The notes beneath the pieces were generated by a model. It was not told where the DNA came from and ran no database searches. It saw only the letters and a program-made list of their open reading frames with translations. Source: a virus. From it: DNA of 55,369 nucleotides. The position numbers and the translations under genes are program-made. Shown here in pieces: positions 38,776 to 46,220 of the stretch (its first letter is position 1; the number at the start of each line of letters is the position of its first letter). Location of the stretch: positions 1 to 55,369 of the IMG/VR virus record IMGVR_UViG_3300024273_001718, one strand, 5' to 3'.

Positions 38776-39176
38776 CGTCTAATAATATTAACAGTATGAA
38801 ATAGGTCTGCAATATCTTTGCTTACCTTTACATTATTATGTATCACCGTTAATATGATTGCAACTTCTCTCTCCCTTTTTGAATTGACCAATGCTATGAA
38901 GTTTTCTGTAATGTCAATTTCAAGGTTTTTAAACAAATAAATTACGCGACCCACGATTTCGTTTGAAACCATTAACTGTCGCGTAATTTCATTGATTATT
39001 GATAATCCAACTACTGAGTCGCTTGGCTCTTCTCCATACGGATCTGATTTAATAAGTTTACTTTTAATTGATGCATAGTCAACAATCTTGACCGTAGCTT
39101 TATCAATGTTTTTAGTATACTTATTAAACTCTCGTTTAGATGGACACCATACGCATTCAATAGTTAAATTATTCAT
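38772..39176 (-). CDS. Hypothetical protein, 134 residues
   Basis: Basic, mixed alpha/beta, starting MNNLTIECVWCPSKREFNKY, with a helical C-terminal half. The two Cys (8 and 11) are not part of a larger zinc site. It is tightly packed between neighbours (overlap of four bases with the next gene). No family is recognised. Confidence 0.6.
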   Translation of the reverse strand: MNNLTIECVWCPSKREFNKYTKNIDKATVKIVDYASIKSKLIKSDPYGEEPSDSVVGLSIINEITRQLMVSNEIVGRVIYLFKNLEIDITENFIALVNSKREREVAIILTVIHNNVKVSKDIADLFHTVNIIRR

Positions 39177-39491
39177 TTATTTTTTAAATGAGGCATTCAA
39201 TTCTTTTAATTGTTTTTCAAGCCTCTCTATTTTTTCAAGTTTCTCAGCATCGGTTGGTTGATAATCAACTCCCCAATCTTCGATAATTTTTATTTGGTGT
39301 TTGTTCTTAGAATTTCCAAAGGATAATCCAATATCAACACATAATTCTTTAATGAATTTAACTTTGCTTGATTTATTATCGAAATCATATATTGTAGTTG
39401 ATTCGAAACTTTCACCAGCCGAGTTAATATTATCATCTTGAACTGCTTTGATAACACCGTTGTCTGCTAATGTTATTTTAACTGTTTGCAT
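39177..39491 (-). CDS. Hypothetical protein, 104 residues
   Basis: A beta-type N-terminal part (MQTVKITLADNGVIKAVQDD) and a C-terminal coiled-coil helix (about 80-104, LEKIERLEKQLKELNASF). Its ORF overlaps the preceding gene by 14 bases, so the genes are co-transcribed. The coiled coil suggests oligomerisation; nothing more can be said. Confidence 0.6.
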   Translation of the reverse strand: MQTVKITLADNGVIKAVQDDNINSAGESFESTTIYDFDNKSSKVKFIKELCVDIGLSFGNSKNKHQIKIIEDWGVDYQPTDAEKLEKIERLEKQLKELNASFKK

Positions 39492-39870
39492 TTAACCTAG
39501 AATTTAAAGATTCTCTAGCTTCCTTCATCAGTTTTCTAGCTAATTTTTTATCTTCTCTATAGGTTTCTTTATTTTTAACAGCGGTTTGGATCCAAGCCTC
39601 GCATAGCATTGCGATTTCAGTCTCGTTGTATCCGATTGCTGCCCATGTTTCTTTAGTAGAATTCAATTTAGTTTGCAGTTGGTTTTCAGTATTATCCAAA
39701 CTTCTTTTAACGTTTGCCTCATGTGCAGCCATTCCATCTTCTCTCATTTTATCATACCATGCCATTCCTTGTGGAGAGAATCTTCCAAACATGTTCTTGA
39801 TTTTCAAATAACCCATTGCTCTAAATTGAGCTCTTCTGTGTCTTCTCGACTGTGTTGTTGTTTTACTCAT
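39478..39870 (-). CDS. Small basic helical protein, 130 residues
   Basis: It starts with an Arg/His-rich patch (QSRRHRRAQFRAMGY), is almost entirely helical, and ends with a Lys/Arg/Glu helix. This composition suits nucleic-acid or nucleocapsid-related binding, but no family is recognised. It overlaps the upstream gene by eight bases. Confidence 0.6.
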   Translation of the reverse strand: MSKTTTQSRRHRRAQFRAMGYLKIKNMFGRFSPQGMAWYDKMREDGMAAHEANVKRSLDNTENQLQTKLNSTKETWAAIGYNETEIAMLCEAWIQTAVKNKETYREDKKLARKLMKEARESLNSRLNANS

Positions 39871-40405
39871 TGTAATAATTGTTTATAAACGTTGTTACTT
39901 CTTCTGTTAAATATTCTTGTAGTTTATTTATCTCAATTTGTGAGACTGCCACCTTGGCGATTGTATTAATTAGGTTATCTTTATCCTCATCTGCACTGTT
40001 AATTAACATGTCAAATATTTGTTTATTTGGTATGTTTAAATTGATTACAGTAGATAGGGGTTCAATATTCTTTTTAGAAAGTTTTGCCACTAATTCCTCT
40101 AATGGAGAAACCTCAGGTTTAACATCAGCACCTGTTGGGGTTCGGTTAGTTTGTATTGGTGTGTTTTTAATAATTGGCATTGGAGATTCTCCCATTGCAA
40201 CTTGAGTAAGCGTATCAGCCCCAGGAAATGGTAAATTACCATCAACTACTTCTGATAGGAATTCATCCAATACATTGTTAAATATTTGAGATCCATCTGT
40301 GAACTTTGTAAATTTGTCATCTACGCTAAGTACTTCAACGACTTTGCCAAAGTTCTCTCCTTTTTTCCATTGATATTGTTTGGTTTTTTCTTTCACTGCT
40401 TCCAT
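39863..40405 (-). CDS. Hypothetical protein, 180 residues
   Basis: The reading frame extends upstream to 40552, but that would overlap the small gene at 40452-40655, so the ATG at 40405 (MEAVKEKTKQYQWKKG) is preferred. The centre holds a Pro/Gly-rich linker (about 65-100) between a compact N-terminal domain and a helical C-terminal domain. The position before hub genes hints at a baseplate or assembly role, without motif support. Confidence 0.5.
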   Translation of the reverse strand: MEAVKEKTKQYQWKKGENFGKVVEVLSVDDKFTKFTDGSQIFNNVLDEFLSEVVDGNLPFPGADTLTQVAMGESPMPIIKNTPIQTNRTPTGADVKPEVSPLEELVAKLSKKNIEPLSTVINLNIPNKQIFDMLINSADEDKDNLINTIAKVAVSQIEINKLQEYLTEEVTTFINNYYNE

Positions 40406-40451
40406 TATTTGTATATTTTGATAATTATATTCTTTTTTTGAGAATTGTTTC

Positions 40452-40655
40452 TTAATCCATCTGATTGAACTCATGTTTGGTTTCATTATTATAGTATTTA
40501 TGTTGAAATGAATCAATAAAATCAACTGACCTACTGGGACCCATAAATGCATCTATGGATTTAACCCATCTCCAATAAAAATCCCTGCTTCCATTCTCTT
40601 TAAGATATTCTACCAATACCTTTTTTTCTGGCAATATTCTTTTATTAAAACTCAT
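40452..40655 (-). CDS. Small hypothetical protein, 67 residues
   Basis: It begins MSFNKRILPEKKVLVEYL and is rich in aromatic residues (Tyr, Trp, Phe). An ATG three codons earlier (40664) is possible; both overlap the end of the dCMP deaminase gene, by 11 or 20 bases. It has no recognisable motif. Confidence 0.5.
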   Translation of the reverse strand: MSFNKRILPEKKVLVEYLKENGSRDFYWRWVKSIDAFMGPSRSVDFIDSFQHKYYNNETKHEFNQMD

Positions 40656-41160
40656 TCCATGCATTTACCTGGTTAACAATAATTCCTGCAGTTTCCAACA
40701 ATTCAACACCACTCATATCTCTATAATCTTCAGTGTAATACACTGTAGAAATTCCTGCCTGTGTGATTAATTTTGCACAATCAAAACATGGGCAGGTTGT
40801 TGTATATAATGTGGCACCTTCACAACTCATTGTTGATTTGGCGACTTTCATAATAGCATTTGATTCAGCATGCAAAACTTCACGTTTCGTAATTGCATCT
40901 CTTTTAGTACAACATCCATTTTCACACGTGTACCCATGCTCCTCGGTTAACTCTAGGGCAAAGTCTGGATTTTCATAATATTTAATATCATCTTCCTCGC
41001 ATTTGTTGTCAAACCCATGTGGCATGCCATTATATCCAAATGATATTACTTGATTGTCTTTCACAATTACACATCCAACCTTTCTTCGGTTAGCGTAACT
41101 GAGTTTTGCGAACTGATATGCGGTTTGCATATAAATTATTTCTATCGGAATTCTAGGCAT
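40645..41160 (-). CDS. cd: dCMP deaminase
   Basis: 171 residues (T4 cd has 193). The zinc-dependent deaminase signature is present: HAESN (His97, Glu99) and PCxxC (Cys125, Cys128). Additional Cys/His residues between 50 and 85 suit the second structural zinc site known in T4 dCMP deaminase. It converts dCMP to dUMP, feeding dTMP synthesis for phage DNA. It starts directly after a perfect 15 bp inverted repeat holding a promoter-like motif. Confidence 0.92.
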   Translation of the reverse strand: MPRIPIEIIYMQTAYQFAKLSYANRRKVGCVIVKDNQVISFGYNGMPHGFDNKCEEDDIKYYENPDFALELTEEHGYTCENGCCTKRDAITKREVLHAESNAIMKVAKSTMSCEGATLYTTTCPCFDCAKLITQAGISTVYYTEDYRDMSGVELLETAGIIVNQVNAWNEF

Positions 41161-41162
41161 AA

Positions 41163-41202
41163 AAAAAGTCTATATATGTTTAGTATTATATATAGACTTT
41201 TT
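41163..41202 (-). promoter_or_regulatory. Perfect 15 bp inverted repeat with embedded promoter motif
   Basis: AAAAAGTCTATATAT (41163-41177) and ATATATAGACTTTTT (41188-41202) are exact inverted repeats with a ten-base loop, ending two bases before the dCMP deaminase ATG. The minus strand carries TATATAATACTAAAC across the loop. With flanking A- and T-runs on both sides the structure could also end transcription of the previous gene. Confidence 0.6.
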
Positions 41203-41221
41203 ATTTAGTTTATTCTCTGGA

Positions 41222-41701
41222 TTATTCTACATCCTCAGCATCGATAGCGTCCTTAGATTCTTTACACTCATTAATTTTCTTAGCGTAAGCCTCTGACATT
41301 CTATTCAAACATGCTTCAAATGCTTCAGTTTCCATGTCACTTTTCATTTCGGTAAGAGCGTTAACTGCTAATTTAGCAACTAATGCAGCGTTTTCAACCA
41401 TGTATGTTTCTATTGTATGATCGTCATGCGCATCTTCTGCCCACTCCTTTGCCTCGTCAATGATTGCCTCGTAACATTTTTCTAACATTCCATATACTGG
41501 AACATTAGACGCCATTTTTGAGTTTGGTTCTTGAATTCCGATTGCAGTTACATCTTCAGCTTCTTGAACTTCTTCAGCCTCTTCTTCGGTTTCCTCTACG
41601 TCCTTTTCGTCAGGTTCACTCATTTTTGATAGTGTGTCTTCGATCTCCTCCGATCTATCCATCTCGCCAACGAATGTTTCAAATGATTTAATACTTCCCA
41701 T
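41222..41701 (-). CDS. Acidic protein with a capsid-targeting-like N-terminus
   Basis: 159 residues, strongly acidic (long Glu/Asp run at about 18-50) with a C-terminal alpha-helical domain (about 70-150). It starts MGSIKSFETFVGEMD, matching the KxFxxFxxE pattern. Acidic helical proteins with such starts occur as scaffold or internal head components in T4-type phages. The gene is preceded by a promoter motif and followed by the large inverted repeat. Confidence 0.6.
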   Translation of the reverse strand: MGSIKSFETFVGEMDRSEEIEDTLSKMSEPDEKDVEETEEEAEEVQEAEDVTAIGIQEPNSKMASNVPVYGMLEKCYEAIIDEAKEWAEDAHDDHTIETYMVENAALVAKLAVNALTEMKSDMETEAFEACLNRMSEAYAKKINECKESKDAIDAEDVE

Positions 41702-41734
41702 AATTTTATTTTTTTTTATATGATTACTTGAATT

Positions 41735-41743
41735 TTATATATC
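41735..41743 (-). promoter_or_regulatory. Late-type promoter motif
   Basis: GATATATAA on the minus strand, about 34 bases before the start of the acidic protein (41701), in the 48-base gap following the LETM1-like gene. No strong inverted repeat surrounds it. Confidence 0.45.
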
Positions 41744-41749
41744 TCTATC

Positions 41750-42061
41750 TTAGTTCATATATTCAAAACTAGAGGGTAGTATGTGTTTCTGTAATTTTAG
41801 TACCTTTATTATTAGTGCAACTACAACACCACCTGGCATGATTGCGATAGTAGTAAGTCCTACTGTTTTTAGAACATCTCGCATTTGATTTGCAACCCAT
41901 TCCTTTTCAATATCACTCATTTTTCTCTCGTTAAACATGTGTTTACATATCATATTGAATGCAGTTTTTGTCTCATCACTCTCATTCTTTAATGCACCAA
42001 TAAATTTTCTAAAGTGTGCCATAAAGTCATCTAAATATGACTGGCTAATGTTTATTTTCAT
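41750..42061 (-). CDS. LETM1-like membrane protein
   Basis: 103 residues. The C-terminal two-thirds match the LETM1-type pattern of mitochondrial and bacterial proteins: MSDIEKEWVANQMRDVLKTVG, then a hydrophobic IMPGGVVVALIIKVL stretch and the terminal ILPSSF. LETM1 proteins are linked to membrane ion transport and to ribosome contact in mitochondria. Here the protein is reduced to that core, so membrane association or ribosome binding is possible. It overlaps the next upstream gene by four bases. The family match is by eye. Confidence 0.55.
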   Translation of the reverse strand: MKINISQSYLDDFMAHFRKFIGALKNESDETKTAFNMICKHMFNERKMSDIEKEWVANQMRDVLKTVGLTTIAIMPGGVVVALIIKVLKLQKHILPSSFEYMN

Positions 42062-42516
42062 GGTTTAGGAAAACGTACCATTGTGTTTCGAGTTTCGCTC
42101 TTGTCAACATTCTTTATAAATCCATGTTGCTTATAAAACTTTTCAAGTCGAGCAGTTGAAGTTGCTCCAAAATCCTTAGATGGAGTCAAATATATTTTAA
42201 GACCCAATTGATCTGCATAATCATTAATTTTATCCATCAATTCCGAGCCTACGCCATTTCCTCTATCCTCTTTAGGAATAACGATTCTAGTCAATTCTAG
42301 GAATTTACCATTATTATATAGATCTAATATAACATTGAATTTTGGTTCAAGTTCCTTTAGGACATATGATTCACCAAGGATTGGCGTGTTATCATGTCCA
42401 CATTTGTGGCAAATATACATATCATGTCCACCATCTTCAAGTCTCCATTTCCATCCACAGTTATCACAGACTATTTGGTTGGCTGAAAATTCTTCAAACA
42501 ACAGTACATGTTTCAT
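42058..42516 (-). CDS. Zinc-ribbon plus GNAT acetyltransferase protein
   Basis: 152 residues. It starts MKHVLLFEEFSA, a motif recurring in this phage. Residues about 17-41 form a zinc ribbon (CDNCGWKW then CHKCGHDN). Residues about 60-150 contain a GNAT-type acetyltransferase pattern (IPKEDRGNGVGSELMDKIN, then FYKQHGFIKN), which binds acetyl-CoA. It might acetylate a protein or nucleotide target; the substrate is unknown. The LFEEF start suggests a shared targeting signal with the neighbouring protein. Confidence 0.75.
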   Translation of the reverse strand: MKHVLLFEEFSANQIVCDNCGWKWRLEDGGHDMYICHKCGHDNTPILGESYVLKELEPKFNVILDLYNNGKFLELTRIVIPKEDRGNGVGSELMDKINDYADQLGLKIYLTPSKDFGATSTARLEKFYKQHGFIKNVDKSETRNTMVRFPKP

Positions 42517-43040
42517 TACTTAGATTTCTTTTTACCCTGTGCGTTATCCCATGCATCCTCATCTGGATAATCCTCATCACCTGGTTTTGCAGGAGCTTCA
42601 CCTCTTTTTCTTTTAGCCCATACGTTGTCCCATAGGCCTTTTTTCTCTTTTAAAAATTCTTCGAATAGTTTAATTCTTTTCATAGTAGATTTACCTTCAT
42701 TTTTTATTTGCTTCATCTTAGCCATCGCCCAATCAACTCCTTCATCTCCACCCCAAATTAACCATGCAATATATCCATTGTCTTTCCATGGTTCATCTTT
42801 AAATTCAGGAGCAATCTTTGAGTTTTTACGATGTCTATTGAATGACGACATTCTACCCACAGTATCAGCACTTAAGTTTTCACCACTTGCTAATTGATGT
42901 GCCCTAGCCCAACCTACTGCAGTTCCGCCCTTTACTTCATCTCTGCCATATTTTTCTTTCCATTCAATTGCTTTTTTAGCATTTGACTTGGCAGCCGCAG
43001 GATAATCGCTATATGTGTCTTCTGATTCTAATATACTCAT
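42516..43040 (-). CDS. Capsid-associated-type protein with internal second domain
   Basis: 174 residues, two parts. Residues 10-108 carry a pattern seen in many phage head-region proteins (AVGWARAHQLASGENLS, then MSSFNRHRKNSK and a Trp/Gly-rich WLIWGGDEG). Residues 120-174 start MKRIKLFEEFLKE and continue KGLWDNVWAKRKRGEAPAKPGD, a short motif common in phage-encoded small proteins. The second part begins with its own ATG at 42683 and could also be made alone. The exact function is unknown. Confidence 0.65.
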   Translation of the reverse strand: MSILESEDTYSDYPAAAKSNAKKAIEWKEKYGRDEVKGGTAVGWARAHQLASGENLSADTVGRMSSFNRHRKNSKIAPEFKDEPWKDNGYIAWLIWGGDEGVDWAMAKMKQIKNEGKSTMKRIKLFEEFLKEKKGLWDNVWAKRKRGEAPAKPGDEDYPDEDAWDNAQGKKKSK

Positions 43041-43960
43041 TAACTATATATCATTGAAAATTCTTTATGGTACTTGATTAGGGCTAGTTCCTTCTTTTTT
43101 GCCTCTATCTCAATATCTAGATCCATTCCATATGTTTCAATAAATTCATATAGATAATCTGCATGTGCTCTTAGGATTACTGTATTATCCTCGTGTAGTT
43201 TCTTGGAGGATGAGTAGTGGCATAGTTGACGAATACCCTTTGGCCATGTAGTTGCACACAATTCCAGTGCATCTTTTTCTGGCATAGAATCCTCATAACA
43301 CCAATGGTGAAAGAAGTCAAAGGTAATTGGAGTGCCACATAGCTTGTAAATTTCGTATAGGTCGCTTACACTATATTGACTTGCTTTATCGTCATTCTCT
43401 AAAACTAATCGTGAGCTTGCACATTCTGGAAGCAATTTAAAGTTTTCTGCAAATCTTGCAATCGCAGATTCCTTGTCGCCATAGGTTCCACCTACATGGA
43501 TATTCATTGCAGCATAATGAGTTCTTGGTAAGCCCATTAAATCCATTACCTTTCCATGCTGAGTTAATTCCCACACAGCATCGTTGACAACTTTAGGATT
43601 TGGACTTGCAAGAATATTAAAAGGACCTGGATGGAATGTAAGTCTTTGACCTACTTTGGTTGCATAATCACCTGCCGTTTTTAACAATGATTTGATTGTA
43701 TTGTAGTTAGGCAATTCCTCAATATCATATTCTGAATTCCATGGAAACATACTAGAGGACATACGGTACATTGTAACTCCATTTGCATTATTCCATTTAA
43801 GAATTTCGATCATGTCTCTGAGGTTAGCTTCCGCCAACTCACCTGCATATTTAATGCCCTTTGCTTGAAAGGTTTTTTTAATCATGCTTCTACCTATCTT
43901 AATACCTTTTTGTTTGTCCAATGTTAAATTGATACAACAGTAACCGTAATTTGCTCCCAT
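43040..43960 (-). CDS. uvsE: UV-damage endonuclease UvsE
   Basis: 306 residues. The TIM-barrel UvdE/UvsE family pattern is clear: GYCCINL at the start, ILKWNNANGVTMYRMSSSMFPW, LTFHPGPFNIL, LVLENDDK and ITFDFFHHW, each contributing metal-binding residues. The enzyme nicks DNA 5' to pyrimidine dimers to begin repair. Some phages carry it in place of the T4 DenV glycosylase, which is not seen in this window. The gene overlaps its neighbour by one base and is co-transcribed with nucleotide and repair functions. Confidence 0.9.
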   Translation of the reverse strand: MGANYGYCCINLTLDKQKGIKIGRSMIKKTFQAKGIKYAGELAEANLRDMIEILKWNNANGVTMYRMSSSMFPWNSEYDIEELPNYNTIKSLLKTAGDYATKVGQRLTFHPGPFNILASPNPKVVNDAVWELTQHGKVMDLMGLPRTHYAAMNIHVGGTYGDKESAIARFAENFKLLPECASSRLVLENDDKASQYSVSDLYEIYKLCGTPITFDFFHHWCYEDSMPEKDALELCATTWPKGIRQLCHYSSSKKLHEDNTVILRAHADYLYEFIETYGMDLDIEIEAKKKELALIKYHKEFSMIYS

Positions 43961-43961
43961 A

Positions 43962-44198
43962 TTATTTTATATCTAATTCTTTCTTAATGTTTAAAAATAT
44001 TCTCTCAGCATTACATGCTTCTTCCAGCGTAAATACATCTAAATCCTGAAATAGTAAACCACCATCTGTATTGACAAATACAATATTGTCAATTTGTTCA
44101 ACAGAGTCAACGCGATACACTGTATAGTCACCTACTAATATAACATGTGATGCGTTTAGTATTCTTAACTTTCTTTCTTGAAACGAGATCAATCCCAT
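43962..44198 (-). CDS. Small hypothetical protein, 78 residues
   Basis: It begins MGLISFQERKLRIL and is mixed alpha/beta without membrane segments. It overlaps the gene upstream by ten bases, suggesting coupling. No family is recognised. Confidence 0.55.
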   Translation of the reverse strand: MGLISFQERKLRILNASHVILVGDYTVYRVDSVEQIDNIVFVNTDGGLLFQDLDVFTLEEACNAERIFLNIKKELDIK

Positions 44199-44584
44199 TC
44201 TTTCTCAAATTTATACCAATGATCTGCACTTGCACAATCACGAAGTGCTTCCAATATAAGTATGTCCATTTCAAAACCGCTTAATGAATTTGTAAATGCT
44301 TCGATAATTCCTTCTAACACATAAGAATCAAACGCCTTGCCATCTCCATGATATTCATTAATAGTAGCCTCTGTAATTGCGCTACACAGACGATCCGCAA
44401 CTCTTTCATTATCACTAAATCTATTTCCTGGATAATAGTCATCATTTCCTGGTAGCATTTCCATGATTTTATCAGTTGAATTTCTCATTCTAAATAGAGA
44501 GATTGCAGTTGTGATAAATGGTCTTACATTATTAGCTGGACTCATCATTCCTATTCCGTTACATTTAATATCTGATACTTTCAT
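44189..44584 (-). CDS. Hypothetical protein, 131 residues
   Basis: The frame reaches 44638, but the ATG at 44584 (MKVSDIKCNGIGMMS) avoids overlap with the preceding gene and leaves a ten-base gap. The protein is helical with acidic stretches and ends in a Trp/Tyr/Glu-rich segment. No motif is recognised. Confidence 0.55.
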   Translation of the reverse strand: MKVSDIKCNGIGMMSPANNVRPFITTAISLFRMRNSTDKIMEMLPGNDDYYPGNRFSDNERVADRLCSAITEATINEYHGDGKAFDSYVLEGIIEAFTNSLSGFEMDILILEALRDCASADHWYKFEKEWD

Positions 44585-44594
44585 TTTATATTGA

Positions 44595-44864
44595 TTAAAG
44601 GGTTGTTTGAATTTTTGGGTAGTGATTACATGTATCATAAACTTTCATTACACGTTCTTCTAATTTAGTTGGTAAATCTAAAGCATATAATTGAACGTTC
44701 TGGTATAAATATCCATCGAACATTCCATATAACATATTTTCCAAGTGGAAAACATTTTCGTTTCCATCTGATCTATCATCATATCGAATATCCTTAATAA
44801 GGCTTAAGATTTCAAATCTTGTTTCTTCTGTCATGTTTGAGTGTCTGTCGAAATTTGTGTACAT
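44595..44864 (-). CDS. Hypothetical protein, 89 residues
   Basis: Starts MYTNFDRHSNMTEETRFEIL, acidic, mostly helical. It is the first gene of a run that ends with uvsE and has a possible promoter/terminator-like block upstream. No family is recognised. Confidence 0.55.
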   Translation of the reverse strand: MYTNFDRHSNMTEETRFEILSLIKDIRYDDRSDGNENVFHLENMLYGMFDGYLYQNVQLYALDLPTKLEERVMKVYDTCNHYPKIQTTL

Positions 44865-44939
44865 TTTGTTTGTTTTAATTATAGTATAAATATAACTATA
44901 AACTTTGATATAAAAAAAAAATTAGTATATTATTTTCGG

Positions 44940-44956
44940 AAAGTTATTAACAATTT
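44940..44956 (-). repeat. Conserved tail motif without hairpin
   Basis: AAAGTTATTAACAATTT (plus strand) matches the tail of the terminator modules at 28824-28840, 45244-45260 and 50121-50137, but here the hairpin is replaced by an A-run and a TATATTATT tract. It overlaps the stop codon of the small protein at 44955-45155. Confidence 0.55.
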
Positions 44957-45155
44957 AGAATATGCGTTTATGAACTTCATCGTATACGAAATCATAATTC
45001 TCATTTAATACATCTAATTCTTCGTCTGTCATTTCACGCCCATCATAAAATGCAGAGCTAATAAATGCATCACAAAAATCAGGATAATCTCTAGTGTCTA
45101 TTCCATCCACGTCAATGTCACTAATTTTACTGTAGTCTAATTCTAAATTTACCAT
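44955..45155 (-). CDS. Small conserved-type acidic protein, 66 residues
   Basis: Very acidic, with IDTRDYPDFCDAFISSA followed by a TDEELDVLNENYDF segment, a pattern I recognise as recurring in small phage and bacterial proteins of unknown function. It stands alone between two copies of the conserved tail motif. No function is assigned. Confidence 0.7.
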   Translation of the reverse strand: MVNLELDYSKISDIDVDGIDTRDYPDFCDAFISSAFYDGREMTDEELDVLNENYDFVYDEVHKRIF

Positions 45156-45202
45156 ATTATTATATTTTAATGTTGTTATTTAATTACTATACAAATATAA
45201 AC

Positions 45203-45260
45203 AAAAAAAGCCAAACAAAAAATGTTTGGCTAATTATTTTTTAAAAAGTTATTAACAATT
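45203..45260 (-). terminator. Terminator of the endolysin gene plus conserved tail motif
   Basis: GCCAAACA (45210-45217) and TGTTTGGC (45223-45230) form an 8 bp stem with a loop of five A residues on the plus strand, followed on the minus strand by a T-run. The preceding AATTGTTAATAACTTTTT begins three bases after the GH19 gene. Confidence 0.8.
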
Positions 45261-45261
45261 C

Positions 45262-45873
45262 TTATTTTACATAAGTAGCATACTTATATGTTTTAACCTT
45301 TCTATCTTCCAATCCATTAGTACCACCATTAATTCTTTTAGTAAGTACTAATATTGCAGCATCATTGATTCCTTTGTCACAAATATCCCATAATTTATTC
45401 TTGTCAAAGAAAAACATAGCTGACTCAAATGAATAAGTGGTTGCTACCAAATCTGGATTTTCCATAATTTCTGGTTTATTTAGATATTTAGCGAATGCTT
45501 GATAGTTTGCCTTTCCAGTTAATTGAAGAGCTCCTCTACCTCTGAATTTCCAACCATCCCCAGAAGCTTCATCGCCATTACCCATTCTTGATGCATAAAC
45601 TCTATTTGCAATCCTTTCAGGTTGACGCGCATAAGACTCTTCTAAATTACCTGGAAAATATTTTCCAAAAGTATCCTGTAATCCTCGTGTTGAATAGTTT
45701 AGGTTTTCAGTGAATAGTTTATAATCACAGGTTTCGTGTGCGGTTTGTGCAAAAAAATGTGCAGCTCTGATTGGTGTTAATTTAAAATAGGCAATTGCAG
45801 CCTTCATGGTACCTGGGCCAAATGATCCATCAACGGTAACTCCTACCCTTTCTTGTAATGATTTTAAACTCAT
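45262..45873 (-). CDS. GH19 endolysin with short N-terminal wall-binding region
   Basis: 203 residues. The first 25 (SLKSLQERVGVTVDGSFGPGT) look like a shortened peptidoglycan-binding motif. The GH19 domain has AHETCDY (catalytic Glu47), GRGALQLTGKANYQAF and NGGTNGLEDR, closely paralleling the GH19 domain of the hub protein at 33723-35834. There is no signal peptide, so release would need a holin or spanin system. The likely role is host lysis. It overlaps the next gene by four bases. Confidence 0.85.
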   Translation of the reverse strand: MSLKSLQERVGVTVDGSFGPGTMKAAIAYFKLTPIRAAHFFAQTAHETCDYKLFTENLNYSTRGLQDTFGKYFPGNLEESYARQPERIANRVYASRMGNGDEASGDGWKFRGRGALQLTGKANYQAFAKYLNKPEIMENPDLVATTYSFESAMFFFDKNKLWDICDKGINDAAILVLTKRINGGTNGLEDRKVKTYKYATYVK

Positions 45874-46220
45874 AATTTATATATTACTTTAAATACCTTT
45901 ACATTCTTGGAAGCTGCCATGTCGATAGTCATTCTAGTTCCTTTGGAAACACCATCCCAAAACGCAATAATAATATCGGAATTTTCAACGATTTTTATAT
46001 TTCTAATTGCAGCAGCACCCTTGCCAATAGACCAGTCTGGTTTAAAAATAATAGTATCTATGTTGTTTAGATTTGCATATTGTTCTGCTAGAGAATCTGC
46101 TCCTTTTGCTCCACCACTAATTATTGAAGATATTTGAGTTCTGTTAGATATTCTATTTAAAGTTTTTTCTAGTAATTCATAGTCCATAAAGGTTCTACTG
46201 CCGATGACACCTATTCTCAT
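45870..46220 (-). CDS. SLOG-fold (YspA-like) protein
   Basis: 116 residues. MRIGVIGSRTFMDY at the start and SGGAKGADSLAEQYA (36-50) are the nucleotide-binding signatures of the SLOG superfamily, near DprA and YspA-type proteins. Such domains sense or make nucleotide-derived signals and often occur with defence systems. Between an endolysin and a membrane protein, its role is unclear: a lysis-timing sensor and an anti-defence factor are both possible, neither supported by more than context. Confidence 0.75.
   Translation of the reverse strand: MRIGVIGSRTFMDYELLEKTLNRISNRTQISSIISGGAKGADSLAEQYANLNNIDTIIFKPDWSIGKGAAAIRNIKIVENSDIIIAFWDGVSKGTRMTIDMAASKNVKVFKVIYKL

Noticed and set aside
39863-40552. 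Longer version of the 180-residue protein gene starting at 40552
   Set aside because: It would overlap the small gene at 40452-40655 by about 100 bases, and the extra N-terminus looks non-coding.
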